A stretch of DNA of 64,000 bases from Pseudoruegeria sp. SK021 (GCF_002119405.1 NZ_MTBG01000021.1:1-64000); one strand, 5' to 3'; shown: positions 9,769 to 19,846, counted from the stretch's first letter. Numbers and translations: made by a program. Notes: a model not told the origin generated them from the letters alone.

Positions 9769-12273
9769 TTGACCCAATTCTCCCGGCTTTTCGAACGCTT
9801 CGCCGACGAACATGCAACCATCGAGTACCCGGGATTTTCGCTTCTCGACGTGGATGGACGGGTCATCGGGCAACTGGATCGGGCGGGGGTGCGCCGGGGC
9901 CGCTATTGGGTTGAAGGCCAAGCGACGGGTCAGGCCATCACCCTGCATCATGGCACAAGCCACGCAACGGCTCCGCTTGGCGAAGTGGGGGGGCAAACCC
10001 CGGTTGCATTTCGTCTCGACCTTCCCGTGGCGTTCGGCGCGCCGCGGCTGACCATCGTCGATGGCGACGACACCATCCAGATCCCTCTTCCCGAAGTCAC
10101 CGGGGCAGCGCAACGTGCGGCCTTGCGGCGGCAATGGCTGCCATTTGCGCAGTCGCTGGTGACCCTTGTGCCGCCGGTCCTGCGCTGGACATTGACGAAG
10201 GACCGGACCGCGCGCGCGCAGATCAAGCGCGGTTTGGGCTTCGCGGAAAACGTGGCGCAACTGGCGCTTGATGGTGATGTCCTTGGCGGTGAGGGCGCTG
10301 CGGTTCCGTCGGCGTTGAGCCAAACTGTCAGCCTGATCTTGCCAGTTTATAACGCGTTTGATTTGCTGCCGGGCGTTCTGGACCGCCTTCAGAAACATAC
10401 CGATGTGCCGTGGCGATTGTTCGTGATAGAGGATTGTTCGACCGATCCGCGGGTCCGCCCGTTTCTGCGCAGTTGGGCCGAGGCCCAGAATAGCGACCAC
10501 CCCGGACAGGTTGTGCTAATAGAGAACCCCCGCAATCTGGGCTTCGTCGCCAGCGTGAATGAAGGTTTCCGGCAGGCGATCGACTTCGATGGTCATGTTA
10601 TTTTGCTGAACTCTGACGCTTTCGTTCCTGCGGCTTGGGCCTCGCGATTGCTGGATCCGATCCTAACGGACCCCGGCGTCGCGTCCGTGACCCCGATGTC
10701 CAACGATGCCGAGATCCTGTCCGTTCCTATCCTCGGTCGCGCCTCGCCGCTTGCAAGCGATGGTGTTGACCAGATCGACGCCGTTGCCCGACGCTTGGGA
10801 CCGCCGCGTGATCGACCGTTGCTGCCCACTGGTGTGGGATTTTGCATGGGCATGAACATCGCCTTTCTGCGCAAGGTGCCGCAGTTTGATCGCGTGTTCG
10901 GGCGGGGGTACGGGGAAGAGGTTGACTGGTGCCGCGCGACGCTGGCCTTGGGTGGGCGGCATTGCTGCCAGCCTGCGCTTTTTGTCGAACATCGTGGCGC
11001 GTCGTCCTTCGGATCCGAAGAGCGGGCACAGTTGCTGGCAGATAACGTTCAGATCTTGTCGGCCCGTTACCCCGATTATGATCGTGCAGTGCAACAGTTT
11101 GTCCGGAATGATCCGTTGTTAACGCAGCGTCTGGCGTTAGCCTGCGCGTGGGCCGCGTCTGCCGCAACCGACGCGGTTCCGATCTATCTGGCCCATTCCA
11201 TGGACGGCGGGGCCGAAACCTATCTTCAAACCCGCATCCAAGATGAAATTGCCCGCATCGGCGCGGTTGTCATCCTTCGGGTCGGCGGCGCTGAACGTTG
11301 GGTGGTGGAGCTGCATTGTGCCGCCGGAATGACACGTGGCGCAACCTATGACTTTGCCCATGTCGTACGGCTTCTGGACCCGATTCAGCGCCGCCGTGTC
11401 ATCTATTCTTGTGGCGTCGGGGACCCATTGGCGCATGAGATTCCGGCGCATCTGACCGGCCTACTGCGGACATCATCCGACAGTCTGGAAGTGTTGTTTC
11501 ACGATTTCTTCCCGATCAGCCCGGCACAAAACCTGCTGGATTCCAAGGGACGGTATTGCGGGGTGCCGCCGGTGGATAGCGCCGACAATGCTCATCACTT
11601 CAAAACCCCAAGCGGCCAACGCCTTTCGCTTTCGGATTGGCGCGCAGCTTGGGACCCCTTGCTCACCCGTGCCGATGAACTTGTGGTTTTCTCGGAAGAC
11701 AGCCGTAATCATGTCTTGGCCGCCTATCCGCACCATGCGGCAAAGACCGTGTTGCGGCCACATTCCGTGCCACGCCTGTCTGGGACATTTATCACACCTC
11801 ACGAACGGCCCGTGCATCCGGTGATCGGAGTTCTGGGGCATATCGGCATGCATAAAGGCGGCGCCGTCGTGTCGGCCCTGTCGACCCGGCTTGCCGCCTC
11901 TCGTGCTGCGAAACTCGTTGTGATCGGAAGGCTTGACCCGGCCTTTCCAAAAGCGCGAACAACGACGGTGCATGGGCGCTATCAGGCCGAAGATATTCCC
12001 GCTCTGGTGCGGCAATACGGGATAACCTGCTGGTTGGTGCCGTCGATCTGGCCGGAGACCTTTTCCTTCACCACCCACGAAGCGCTGGCCACTGGCCTGC
12101 CGGTTTATGGCTTTGATATTGGCGCTCAAGCTGAAGCGTTGCGCGCCGCGCCCAATGGCTTCGTACTGCCGCTGAGTTCAGGGGATTTGGCCGCGTCGGT
12201 TCTGGTGGAAATTTTGGGAGATCGCCCAAATGAACCGCCATCGGGGAATTCCGAGGTGTTGTCTCAGGCATAG
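9769..12273 (+). CDS. Two-domain glycosyltransferase (GT2 plus GT4-like), paralogue
   Basis: An 834-residue paralogue of the protein at 5992-8487. It has the same order: an unrecognised N-terminal region, GT2 (LILPVYNAFDLLPG near residue 188, LLNSDA near 280, GYGEEVDWC), a linker, then GT4-like (GVLGHIGMHKGG near 687, VPSIWPETFSFTTHEALATG near 758). It starts with TTG. An AGGAAAAGG sequence lies just upstream, and the nearby ATG at 9749 is out of frame and quickly stopped. The shared blocks HDFFPIS/HDFLPLS and YSCGVGDP/YSCIVGDP show that the duplication included the linker. Likely role: chain extension of the same surface glycan. Its end overlaps the convergent gene by 10 bases. Confidence 0.82.
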   Translation: MTQFSRLFERFADEHATIEYPGFSLLDVDGRVIGQLDRAGVRRGRYWVEGQATGQAITLHHGTSHATAPLGEVGGQTPVAFRLDLPVAFGAPRLTIVDGDDTIQIPLPEVTGAAQRAALRRQWLPFAQSLVTLVPPVLRWTLTKDRTARAQIKRGLGFAENVAQLALDGDVLGGEGAAVPSALSQTVSLILPVYNAFDLLPGVLDRLQKHTDVPWRLFVIEDCSTDPRVRPFLRSWAEAQNSDHPGQVVLIENPRNLGFVASVNEGFRQAIDFDGHVILLNSDAFVPAAWASRLLDPILTDPGVASVTPMSNDAEILSVPILGRASPLASDGVDQIDAVARRLGPPRDRPLLPTGVGFCMGMNIAFLRKVPQFDRVFGRGYGEEVDWCRATLALGGRHCCQPALFVEHRGASSFGSEERAQLLADNVQILSARYPDYDRAVQQFVRNDPLLTQRLALACAWAASAATDAVPIYLAHSMDGGAETYLQTRIQDEIARIGAVVILRVGGAERWVVELHCAAGMTRGATYDFAHVVRLLDPIQRRRVIYSCGVGDPLAHEIPAHLTGLLRTSSDSLEVLFHDFFPISPAQNLLDSKGRYCGVPPVDSADNAHHFKTPSGQRLSLSDWRAAWDPLLTRADELVVFSEDSRNHVLAAYPHHAAKTVLRPHSVPRLSGTFITPHERPVHPVIGVLGHIGMHKGGAVVSALSTRLAASRAAKLVVIGRLDPAFPKARTTTVHGRYQAEDIPALVRQYGITCWLVPSIWPETFSFTTHEALATGLPVYGFDIGAQAEALRAAPNGFVLPLSSGDLAASVLVEILGDRPNEPPSGNSEVLSQA

Positions 12274-13178
12274 CCCAACGCGGTCAGCGCCATCAGCAAA
12301 GCGGTCTGGCGGGATGTCTGGCGGTGCAAGCCAAGGCGTCGGTAGTGCTGCATTCGTCGCATCCCGGGCAAGGCTTGGGCGGCCAGGGTCTCTTCCAGAA
12401 CGGTTTGTGAGGATGCGGACAGATCGCTACGAATGCCGTCCAGCGCCAAGAGGTTCTTTTGGATCCACGTGCGATAGGTGCCCCCCCGCAGCAGGCCGCC
12501 ACGTCGCCGCCGTGCCCCAGAGGCTTGGTTTGCACCTAGCACGTTATCCGCGTGTTGCCGATAATACAGCACCGGATTGCGATCGATGGTCAACGGCACG
12601 TCACATCCGGTCAGGACCTGATAAATCCACCAGTCGTGGAACGGCGCGTCGATCCGGGGCCCTGCCCGGCGGATGACATCAAGGGCTGCCGGGGTCAGTA
12701 CCACTGTCGCACCATGCAAGATATTCTGGACCAAAGCATTTTTAAAGGACGCGCCACGCGCCGCATTGTCGATCTGTCCGGTCGGTGTCAGATGACCGTC
12801 GGTGACGATGCTTTGTGCCGCATAGGCCTGCGCCCCGGCGGTCACGGCTGCCCCCGCGCGGGCCAGTTTCTCGGGCATCCAGACATCATCCTGATCGCTT
12901 AGGGCGATTGTCCCATCGCCAAGGTCTGGATGGCAGAGGAGCGAGAGGAAATTTCGGGTGCCGCCTTGCTGTGGCCCCTCCAGCAGTCGAATGTCGCGGT
13001 TCGGGTGATCGGTGCGGAACTGCTTTAGGATCTGCAACGTTTCATCTTGGGAGCCATCATCGCTAACCCAAAGCGCCCAATCGTCGTGGGTCTGTGCCAC
13101 GAAGGAAGCCAATTGTGCTGGCAGATACGGCGCGCCATCGCGGGTGCACATCAAAATGGTCACGGTGCCGATTGTCAC
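12264..13178 (-). CDS. Glycosyltransferase family 2
   Basis: A 304-residue GT2 enzyme (GT-A fold). The N-terminus TVTILMCTRDGAPYLPAQLA and VSDDGSQDET form the nucleotide-binding part, and ALSDQDDVWMPEKL carries the DxD-like metal site. This arrangement is typical of rhamnosyl- or galactosyltransferases of O-antigen and exopolysaccharide clusters. It is convergent with, and overlaps, the paralogous two-domain glycosyltransferase, and it diverges from sitA across a 185-base gap. The sugar specificity is unknown. Confidence 0.83.
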   Translation of the reverse strand: MTIGTVTILMCTRDGAPYLPAQLASFVAQTHDDWALWVSDDGSQDETLQILKQFRTDHPNRDIRLLEGPQQGGTRNFLSLLCHPDLGDGTIALSDQDDVWMPEKLARAGAAVTAGAQAYAAQSIVTDGHLTPTGQIDNAARGASFKNALVQNILHGATVVLTPAALDVIRRAGPRIDAPFHDWWIYQVLTGCDVPLTIDRNPVLYYRQHADNVLGANQASGARRRRGGLLRGGTYRTWIQKNLLALDGIRSDLSASSQTVLEETLAAQALPGMRRMQHYRRLGLHRQTSRQTALLMALTALGYA

Positions 13179-13271
13179 GGGCTCTCTCCGTCCAGAAACC
13201 TCCGGTGTCGCTTACCGTTCATGGACCCGATGCGCCAGTGAGAAGGCCGCCGACCGAGGCATCGACCCTTT

Positions 13272-13321
13272 TTGCGATTCATTCTCAAAAGCGTTGCTTC
13301 TTGCGAATGATTCTCATATAT
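13272..13321 (+). promoter_or_regulatory. Tandem Fur/Mur-type operator upstream of sitA
   Basis: Two direct 16-base repeats, TTGCGATTCATTCTCA (13272-13287) and TTGCGAATGATTCTCA (13301-13316), match at 14 of 16 positions with a 29-base period. The second extends into GCGAATGATTCTCATATAT, which matches 11 of 19 bases of the classical Fur box and contains GAAT-G-ATTC. They lie 43-92 bases before the sitA ATG. Known biology: in Alphaproteobacteria sit operons are repressed by Fur-family regulators such as Mur under manganese or iron sufficiency. That these repeats are the operator is inference. Confidence 0.6.
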
Positions 13322-13363
13322 AGGCGGCAGAATATTTAGAATTCCCCGAAAGGCCATTTTTCG

Positions 13364-14281
13364 ATGTCCGACAAAAGCAAAAGAGTGACGACAAGGGTTG
13401 CATGGGTTGCCACGGCTATCGTGGCACTGTCGGTCACGGCGGCAGCCGCCGATGAACCGTTCAAGGCGGTGACCACATTTACCGTTATCGCCGACATGGT
13501 GCGAAATGTTGCCGGGGATAAGGCTGAAGTCGTCTCAATCACCCGGCCCGGGGCCGAGATCCACGGCTATTCCCCAACGCCGCGCGACATTGTCGGGGCG
13601 CAGGACGCGGACCTGATCTTCTGGAACGGCCTGAACTTGGAACTGTGGTTCGAACAATTTTTTGGCAACCTGCGCGACATCCCGGCTGTGACCCTGACCG
13701 ATGGCATTGATCCGATTGCGATTTCGGAAGGGTCCTATGAAGGAAAAGCCAATCCGCACGCGTGGATGTCTTTGGACAATTCCCTGATCTATATCGATAA
13801 TATCCGAGATGCGCTGGCGACCTACGATCCGGGAAATGCCGAAACCTACCAGCAAAATGCCGAAGCCTATAAGGCCGAGATCGCCGCGACCATCGCGCCG
13901 CTTCGAGATCAGATCGCCCAAATCCCCGAATACCGGCGTTGGCTGGTCACCTGTGAAGGGGCGTTCAGCTATCTGGCGCGCGACTTTGGCCTTAAGGAAT
14001 TGTATCTCTGGCCGATCAACGCGGATCAGACGGGAACGCCGCAACAAGTGCGCGCCGTGATCGACGGGGTACGCACCTATCAGGTCCCCGCGGTGTTTTG
14101 CGAAAGCACTGTCAACCCGGCTCCGGCCAAGCAGGTGGCTCGTGAAACCGGCTCGGCATTCGGGGGATTGCTCTATGTCGATAGCCTGAGTACCGCGGAC
14201 GGGCCGGTTCCGACCTATCTTGATCTGTTGCGCGTAACATCCGAAACTGTTGTGAAGGGTTTAACACTTGATGACCAGTAA
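13364..14281 (+). CDS. sitA: Manganese/iron ABC transporter substrate-binding protein
   Basis: A 305-residue cluster A-I (ZnuA/SitA/PsaA) binding protein with an N-terminal signal peptide (about 29 residues, ending near AAAADEP). Metal-ligand regions are visible: the His of [10 protein letters not shown], the His of NPHAWMS, the Glu of CEGAFSYL, and the Asp region near the C-terminus. The block [15 protein letters not shown] is characteristic of SitA/YfeA rather than ZnuA, and there is no His-rich loop, so manganese and/or ferrous iron is the likely cargo. It is the first gene of sitABCD, with Fur-type repeats just upstream. Its TAA overlaps the next ATG by one base. Confidence 0.88.
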   Translation: MSDKSKRVTTRVAWVATAIVALSVTAAAADEPFKAVTTFTVIADMVRNVAGDKAEVVSITRPGAEIHGYSPTPRDIVGAQDADLIFWNGLNLELWFEQFFGNLRDIPAVTLTDGIDPIAISEGSYEGKANPHAWMSLDNSLIYIDNIRDALATYDPGNAETYQQNAEAYKAEIAATIAPLRDQIAQIPEYRRWLVTCEGAFSYLARDFGLKELYLWPINADQTGTPQQVRAVIDGVRTYQVPAVFCESTVNPAPAKQVARETGSAFGGLLYVDSLSTADGPVPTYLDLLRVTSETVVKGLTLDDQ

Positions 14282-15159
14282 TGTGCAAAATGGCTGATGG
14301 ATCCGCGACCGCCCCAGTAATTGGCCTTGCCGCCCACGACGTAACCGTTTCCTACCGAAACGGCTATACCGCCCTGAGAAATGCCACTTTTGAGATCCCC
14401 ACCGGCACGATTACCGCGCTGGTGGGCGTCAACGGCGCGGGAAAAAGCACCCTTTTTAAAGCGCTCATGGGCTTTGTTACCACATCGAAGGGTGAGATCA
14501 GTGTTTTGGGTATGACCGTGAAGCAGGCCTTGGCCAGCAACATTGTCGCCTATGTGCCGCAGGCCGAAGAGGTCGACTGGACCTTCCCGGTGCTGGTCGA
14601 GGATGTGGTTATGATGGGACGGTATGGGCATATGGGCTTTTTCCGGCGCCCAAGAACCGCCGACCACGCGGCGGTCACTGATGCCCTGTCCCGCGTCAAT
14701 ATGCTGGACTTTCGGCATCGTCAAATCGGAGAATTGTCCGGTGGTCAGCGCAAACGCGTGTTCTTGGCGCGCGCCCTAGCCCAGAATGGCCGCGTGATCC
14801 TGCTGGATGAGCCTTTTACAGGCGTCGACGTTAAGACCGAAGATCAAATCATCGCTCTGTTGCGGGAATTGCGCGACGAAGGCCGGGTCATGCTGGTCTC
14901 TACGCATAATCTAGGCTCAGTTCCAGAATTCTGCGACCGGACGATATTGGTCAAGGGCACCGTGCTGGCCTATGGGCCGACCGAAGCCGTGTTCACGCGT
15001 GAGAACTTGGAACGTGCCTTTGGTGGCGTGTTGCGGCATTTCTCGCTTGGCGGGTCGGACTTGCACGATGATGATGACCCACGTCAGGTCAACGTCCTGT
15101 CGGACGACGAACGCCCCTTGGTGATCTATGATCACGACCGAAAGCGCCCCGCCAAATGA
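14281..15159 (+). CDS. sitB: Manganese/iron ABC transporter ATP-binding protein
   Basis: A 292-residue ABC ATPase. It has Walker [10 protein letters not shown], signature [15 protein letters not shown] and Walker [13 protein letters not shown], followed by the switch His in STHNLG. The C-terminal tail is Asp-rich (LHDDDDP), as often seen in this family. It energises uptake through SitC and SitD. The ATG overlaps the sitA stop by one base (TAATG). A second ATG nine bases later could also be used. Its end overlaps sitC by four bases (ATGA). Confidence 0.9.
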   Translation: MCKMADGSATAPVIGLAAHDVTVSYRNGYTALRNATFEIPTGTITALVGVNGAGKSTLFKALMGFVTTSKGEISVLGMTVKQALASNIVAYVPQAEEVDWTFPVLVEDVVMMGRYGHMGFFRRPRTADHAAVTDALSRVNMLDFRHRQIGELSGGQRKRVFLARALAQNGRVILLDEPFTGVDVKTEDQIIALLRELRDEGRVMLVSTHNLGSVPEFCDRTILVKGTVLAYGPTEAVFTRENLERAFGGVLRHFSLGGSDLHDDDDPRQVNVLSDDERPLVIYDHDRKRPAK

Positions 15160-16022
15160 TCGATCTTCTGCTGCAACCCTTTGGTTATGGCTACATGACG
15201 AATGCCATGTTGGTGTCTGCGCTGGTGGGCGCGGTCTGCGCCTTCTTGTCGGCCTTCTTGATGCTAAAAGGCTGGTCCCTGATTGGCGATGCGCTGAGTC
15301 ATTCGATCGTGCCGGGGGTGGCCGGCGCCTATATGTTGGGCGTGCCCTTCGCGTTTGGAGCCTTCCTATCCGGTGGTTTGGCGGCGGCAGCGATGCTGTT
15401 CCTGAACCAACGAAGCGGGTTGAAGGAAGATGCCATTATCGGGCTGATCTTTACATCCTTTTTCGGCCTGGGCCTGTTCATGGTCTCTCTGAACCCCATG
15501 GCGGTCAGCATCCAGACCATTACTATGGGCAATATCCTTGCGATCTCGCCCGAGGATACGCTGCAACTGGTGCTGATCGGGGTGGTCTCTCTGGTTGTGC
15601 TGCTTGCCAAGTGGAAAGACCTTATGGTCACATTCTTTGATGAAAGCCACGCCCGGTCGATCGGATTGAAACCGGGCGCACTGAAGATCATGTTCTTCAC
15701 CTTGCTTTCGGCGTCGACAGTCGCAGCGATGCAGACGGTGGGCGCGTTTCTGGTCATCGCCCTTGTGGTGACGCCGGGGGCCACCGCTTATCTGTTGACC
15801 GACCGGTTCCCCCGTCTGATCCTGCTCAGCGTTCTGATCGGATCAATCACCAGCTTTGTTGGCGCCTATGCCAGTTACTTCCTGAACGGTGCGACCGGGG
15901 GGGTGATCATCTGCCTGCAAACGGCTCTGTTCCTGACCGCGTTTTTCTTTGCGCCCAAACATGGTCTGCGCGCCGCCCGCAAACGAGCCAAGGCCGCGTT
16001 GATTGAGGACACCGCCCAATGA
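15156..16022 (+). CDS. sitC: Manganese/iron ABC transporter permease
   Basis: A 288-residue ABC-3 type permease with about eight membrane helices. It has the family blocks [18 protein letters not shown] near residue 40 and [20 protein letters not shown] near residue 195. It pairs with SitD to form the membrane channel and overlaps both neighbours by four bases (ATGA), so all four products should be made in step. Confidence 0.9.
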   Translation: MIDLLLQPFGYGYMTNAMLVSALVGAVCAFLSAFLMLKGWSLIGDALSHSIVPGVAGAYMLGVPFAFGAFLSGGLAAAAMLFLNQRSGLKEDAIIGLIFTSFFGLGLFMVSLNPMAVSIQTITMGNILAISPEDTLQLVLIGVVSLVVLLAKWKDLMVTFFDESHARSIGLKPGALKIMFFTLLSASTVAAMQTVGAFLVIALVVTPGATAYLLTDRFPRLILLSVLIGSITSFVGAYASYFLNGATGGVIICLQTALFLTAFFFAPKHGLRAARKRAKAALIEDTAQ

Positions 16023-16861
16023 CCATGGTCGAGACACTGCTACTGCCGTTCCAGTTCCCCTTCATGGTGAACGCGTTTGTTATCGTCGCCTTCATCTCGT
16101 TTCCCACAGCACTTTTGTCGTGCTTTCTGGTCCTCAAAGGCTGGTCTCTGATGGGGGATGCGGTCAGCCACGCGGTTCTTCCAGGGGTTGTTTTGGCCTA
16201 TATTGCTGGGATCCCTTTGATTGTCGGGGCGTTCGGAGCCGGGATGACCTGCGCCCTTTTGACCGGATTTCTGAAGGACAACAGCCGGGTCAAACAGGAT
16301 ACAGTCATGGGCGTGGTCTTTTCAGGCATGTTCGGACTGGGGATCATTTTGTTCACATCGGTCGAGACCGATCAGCACCTTGACCATATCCTGTTCGGCA
16401 ACATGCTGGGGGTCAGCGGTGCCGACCTTCTGACTGCGGGCATAATTTCGGCGGTTGTAACGGCTATACTTGCCGCGAAATGGAAAGATTTTCTGCTTCA
16501 TGCCTTCGATCCGGCACAGGCCAAAGCAGTCGGCCTGCCGGTACAGTTGCTTCATTACGGGCTGCTGGCGATCCTGTCGCTGACGATCGTCGCCGTCTTG
16601 TCGTCCGTCGGGATCATTTTGGCGGTGGCCTTGCTGATTTCGCCGGGGGCGATCGCCTTTTTGTTGACGCGCCGATTTGAGGTCATGCTGATGGTCGCGA
16701 CCGGAGTGACGCTGCTCTCGACCTTTTTGGGTACCTATCTCAGTTTCGTCCTCGACAGTGCCCCGGCGCCCACCATCGTGCTTACCCTGACCGCCCTGTT
16801 TCTACTCGCCTTTATCTGGCGTAGTCTTCGGACCCGGCAGGCCGTTCAAAGCAGGGGCTGA
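16019..16861 (+). CDS. sitD: Manganese/iron ABC transporter permease
   Basis: A 280-residue second ABC-3 permease, related to SitC, with LKGWSLMGDAVSHAVLPG and VGIILAVALLISPGAIAFLL as the matching blocks. Having two distinct permeases, a SitA-type binding protein and one ATPase is the standard SitABCD/YfeABCD arrangement. It is the last gene of the operon. The following 188 bases hold no gene and no clear terminator. Confidence 0.9.
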   Translation: MTMVETLLLPFQFPFMVNAFVIVAFISFPTALLSCFLVLKGWSLMGDAVSHAVLPGVVLAYIAGIPLIVGAFGAGMTCALLTGFLKDNSRVKQDTVMGVVFSGMFGLGIILFTSVETDQHLDHILFGNMLGVSGADLLTAGIISAVVTAILAAKWKDFLLHAFDPAQAKAVGLPVQLLHYGLLAILSLTIVAVLSSVGIILAVALLISPGAIAFLLTRRFEVMLMVATGVTLLSTFLGTYLSFVLDSAPAPTIVLTLTALFLLAFIWRSLRTRQAVQSRG

Positions 16862-17049
16862 GCCGTCCCGATTCGGGGTGTCCCAAATACTGTCAAATAT
16901 CGAACGCCCGGTCAGCTTCGCAAATTTTCCGGAATTCGGGATCGTCGAAAAGCTTCGATGCGTGGTCGCCCTTACCGGTGACACGCGCATTGCGGGGGTT
17001 TGGAAGCCGGGAGTTATTTTCTAGCATCGACGCCGGTGTCGTCTCAGCG

Positions 17050-18519
17050 TCAGTAGGCATGCCGCGTATCCAGAAGCGCCAACGGCGTGCGGAGCAGGAT
17101 TTTAACATCCAGCCAAAGTGACCAGTTTTCGATATAAAACAGGTCATAGGCAAAACGGGCGCGCAATGCCTCGGGGTCATCGATCTCGCCGCGCAAGCCG
17201 TGGATTTGCGCCCAACCGGTAATCCCGGGCGGCAGACGATGACGCGCCGAGTAACCGTCCACAATCTCGTTGAACTGCTCCTGCCGACTGGACAGGGCAT
17301 TGACGGCGTGCGGGCGCGGACCAACCAGAGACAGCGATCCTGTCAGCACATTGAACAACTGGGGAAGTTCATCCAAGGACGTTTTGCGCAACACCCGGCC
17401 CACCCAAGTGACACGTGGATCGCCCTTCGTGACCACCCTGCGCGCGCCAGGATCGCAACTGTCGACGTACATGGTGCGGAATTTCAATACATTGATCGGC
17501 AAGTCGTTAAACCCGTGACGAACTTGACCAAACAAAATAGGGCCCGGGCTGTCCAGCCGTATGGCAAGCGCAATCGCGATCATAACAGGGACCGCAAGCA
17601 ATAGGGCCAACGATCCGATCACCAGATCGAAGCTACGCTTTGCCAACCGCCGCTCTGGGCGAAAACTTGGCGGTAACAAATCGATCAGATCAATCTCACG
17701 GCTTGTCCGATCGCGGAAATTGAGATCGTTGCTGAAGGACGACAAATGGACCGGTATCGGCAAAACCCTGAACATGGTCAAAAGCGCGGCAATTCGGGCT
17801 TCGGCCGTGCGTGGCAGGGTAATGATGATGAGGTCGATTTCAGCCTGACGGGCGAAGCGAAGCAGATCGCTGAAATGGCCGATTTTTGGTACATCCAAGA
17901 CAAGATCCGGTGACCGCTCGCCTTGGCGATCATCAAAAATCGCGCAGATCCGTATATCATTTTCAGGCCGCTGCACCAAGCCGCGGATCAGATGCTCTGC
18001 GTTGGACCCGCCACCGACAATGACCGCCCGGCGTTCAGTCAGTCCGGATTCCAATGCCCACCTCAGCGCCCGAGAAATAAGGTATCTTCCCGGAAGGATC
18101 GTGAGGCAAACGCTAGCAAGGGCAGCTTCGGCAATGTGGTCAGGTTGAGGCGGCCCTAGATCGAATGTCGCCACCATGCCAAAAGGAACGACACCTGCTA
18201 TAATAACGTAGCCTATCGAATAAATGGTATTTTTTAAAGTTGAAACGCGATAGCCGCCGATTGCCCCAAGCAACGCGACAGTCGAACCTGCGGCGCAGAG
18301 GGCCCATACGGTGGTCTGGAACGTTTGAAAATAGGTCAAGGGTGCGAGGGAAAATCGTACGAACCAAAACAGGACTGAGAACAGAACAAGGTCGATACAG
18401 CTAACGATCACCGCAATCCAAATTGGCGCGAGCGCGGCACGTTTCAGGTGCCGTGCCACGTGCAGCGCTATATCGCTCAAGCCCGTATCCTTGGTGCTGA
18501 ACTGTGGGATCCGGTTCAT
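17050..18519 (-). CDS. Exopolysaccharide polyprenyl-phosphate sugar-1-phosphate transferase
   Basis: A 489-residue initiating enzyme of the WbaP/ExoY/GumD type (bacterial sugar transferase family). It has four N-terminal membrane helices (about residues 35-130), a central nucleotide-binding-like domain (VIVGGGSNAEHLIRGL), a fifth helix (FDLVIGSLALLLAVPVMIAI), and the catalytic block with KFRTMYVD, RKTSLDELPQLFNVL and SLVGPRP. It would load the first hexose-1-phosphate onto undecaprenyl phosphate and so start a repeat unit. It is probably linked functionally to the nearby glycosyltransferases, although it lies beyond sitABCD on the other strand. Confidence 0.88.
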   Translation of the reverse strand: MNRIPQFSTKDTGLSDIALHVARHLKRAALAPIWIAVIVSCIDLVLFSVLFWFVRFSLAPLTYFQTFQTTVWALCAAGSTVALLGAIGGYRVSTLKNTIYSIGYVIIAGVVPFGMVATFDLGPPQPDHIAEAALASVCLTILPGRYLISRALRWALESGLTERRAVIVGGGSNAEHLIRGLVQRPENDIRICAIFDDRQGERSPDLVLDVPKIGHFSDLLRFARQAEIDLIIITLPRTAEARIAALLTMFRVLPIPVHLSSFSNDLNFRDRTSREIDLIDLLPPSFRPERRLAKRSFDLVIGSLALLLAVPVMIAIALAIRLDSPGPILFGQVRHGFNDLPINVLKFRTMYVDSCDPGARRVVTKGDPRVTWVGRVLRKTSLDELPQLFNVLTGSLSLVGPRPHAVNALSSRQEQFNEIVDGYSARHRLPPGITGWAQIHGLRGEIDDPEALRARFAYDLFYIENWSLWLDVKILLRTPLALLDTRHAY

Positions 18520-18658
18520 GGTCGCTCCGCACTCAGTCGTGTTCCGGATGATGTCTAGACCATGGACCTTAACCGAAGCTGACTCGACGCCAACTTTGTT
18601 GCGGTTTTGCCCAAACTGGGCGGGTCCTTCGCAGCAGATTTGACCGCGCTTCCAACGG

Positions 18659-19846
18659 TCACGTCATGGAGATCAGCGCATCCGACAGCAGAACCGGATC
18701 ATAAAAGTCGGGCCTTTCCTTCTTGCGAAGGGTCAGGCGCAGAACCTGAATATGATGAACTCGCCCGATCTGACGGGCCATATCGGCGTCGACACTGTTT
18801 GCATCGCAGAGGATATGGCTGATCAACCGCACTGCCGGGACTTCTGAACCGGCATCGCGGCGCAGAGCCGACAAAAGCGCGTCGACCTGATCCAGGAGTG
18901 ATAGTCCCAGGCACTCCGGGTCAGTTCCCAAGCTGGGCACATAGACTTTGGGGACATCCTGCGCCGCGATTGTGGTGCCGACCAGTTCGGGCAGCAACGC
19001 CGCGATCACGCTGGAATATAGACTGCCGGGAGAATAGCAGATCAGATCGGCCCGCTCGATCAGTTTGCGATTGCGTTTCGGCAGTCGGACTGCAGAGGGT
19101 GGAACTTCCTGTTTCATGTCCGTTAGAAACAACCGCTTGATTGGGTGGCGCAACGGTGCTTCTTCTTTGCCGGTCAATTGGCGCTGACCAAGGACCCTAC
19201 TCCCATCCGCAAGGTCGGCCCCGATGTGGAAATTCACGTCGGCCACAGCCCGGACCGTGCCCAGAACGTCGACCATCTTGGACATAAGGAACAACACGGG
19301 CTCCAGCGCCCGGTCATTTGCAAAATAGCCGCCCGCGAGGATCAGGTTGCCGACACTGGCACGGCAGAAATCGAACCCCTTTGGTTTGTGGTCATCAAAT
19401 ACGCGCAACTGCGCCAAAATCAATCCGCGCATGGGCTGAGGCACCGCTTTCATCAGCCGATGCTGGCCGGATCTCAATGCATCAAATTCGCGGTTTAACT
19501 CCTGCTCGGTCGCGCGTTCCGGTAGGCGATGGGTAAACAGCGCATAAATCTCGGGCTGTCCCAACTCCGTCTCGTCCGCCAAGGCCATCAAACGACTGCG
19601 CAGATCTCCAACCGCTGGCATGTTGAAGGCATCGCGCAATCGCCGAGAACTACCGCCGTTGTCGAACGGGGTAATGAGGTGGACGGAGTTATGAGTGTAG
19701 TTTTTAAGACTACGCGACGTGTCGTTGAGCGCACTTCCCCCGCTGAAAAACACCATCCGTGGACCCAACCCCGGAGAACTTTTCGCGCGGGCAATTCGCA
19801 GCGCATCCGGGAATTCGGCCCGTCGGGATACGAGAGCATTAGGCAC
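18659..19846 (-). CDS. CofD/YvcK-like protein
   Basis: A 395-residue protein of the CofD/YvcK family. It has VFFSGGSALNDTSRSL, TPFDNGGSSRRLRDAF and AVGDLRSRLMALAD near the N-terminus, and CYSPGSLYSSVIAAL in the C-terminal half, which match the nucleotide-sugar-binding regions of YvcK. YvcK proteins bind UDP-sugars and affect cell envelope and carbon balance; CofD makes a coenzyme F420 precursor. No other F420 genes are visible, so the YvcK sense is more likely. It resembles the CofD-like proteins of the so-called GAK system, but none of the usual neighbours is here. GTG start with GGGAG upstream. Confidence 0.72.
   Translation of the reverse strand: MPNALVSRRAEFPDALRIARAKSSPGLGPRMVFFSGGSALNDTSRSLKNYTHNSVHLITPFDNGGSSRRLRDAFNMPAVGDLRSRLMALADETELGQPEIYALFTHRLPERATEQELNREFDALRSGQHRLMKAVPQPMRGLILAQLRVFDDHKPKGFDFCRASVGNLILAGGYFANDRALEPVLFLMSKMVDVLGTVRAVADVNFHIGADLADGSRVLGQRQLTGKEEAPLRHPIKRLFLTDMKQEVPPSAVRLPKRNRKLIERADLICYSPGSLYSSVIAALLPELVGTTIAAQDVPKVYVPSLGTDPECLGLSLLDQVDALLSALRRDAGSEVPAVRLISHILCDANSVDADMARQIGRVHHIQVLRLTLRKKERPDFYDPVLLSDALISMT

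Noticed and set aside
9673-10500. A 275-residue minus-strand open frame
   Set aside because: It is antisense to the two-domain glycosyltransferase and lacks any motif or ribosome-binding site.
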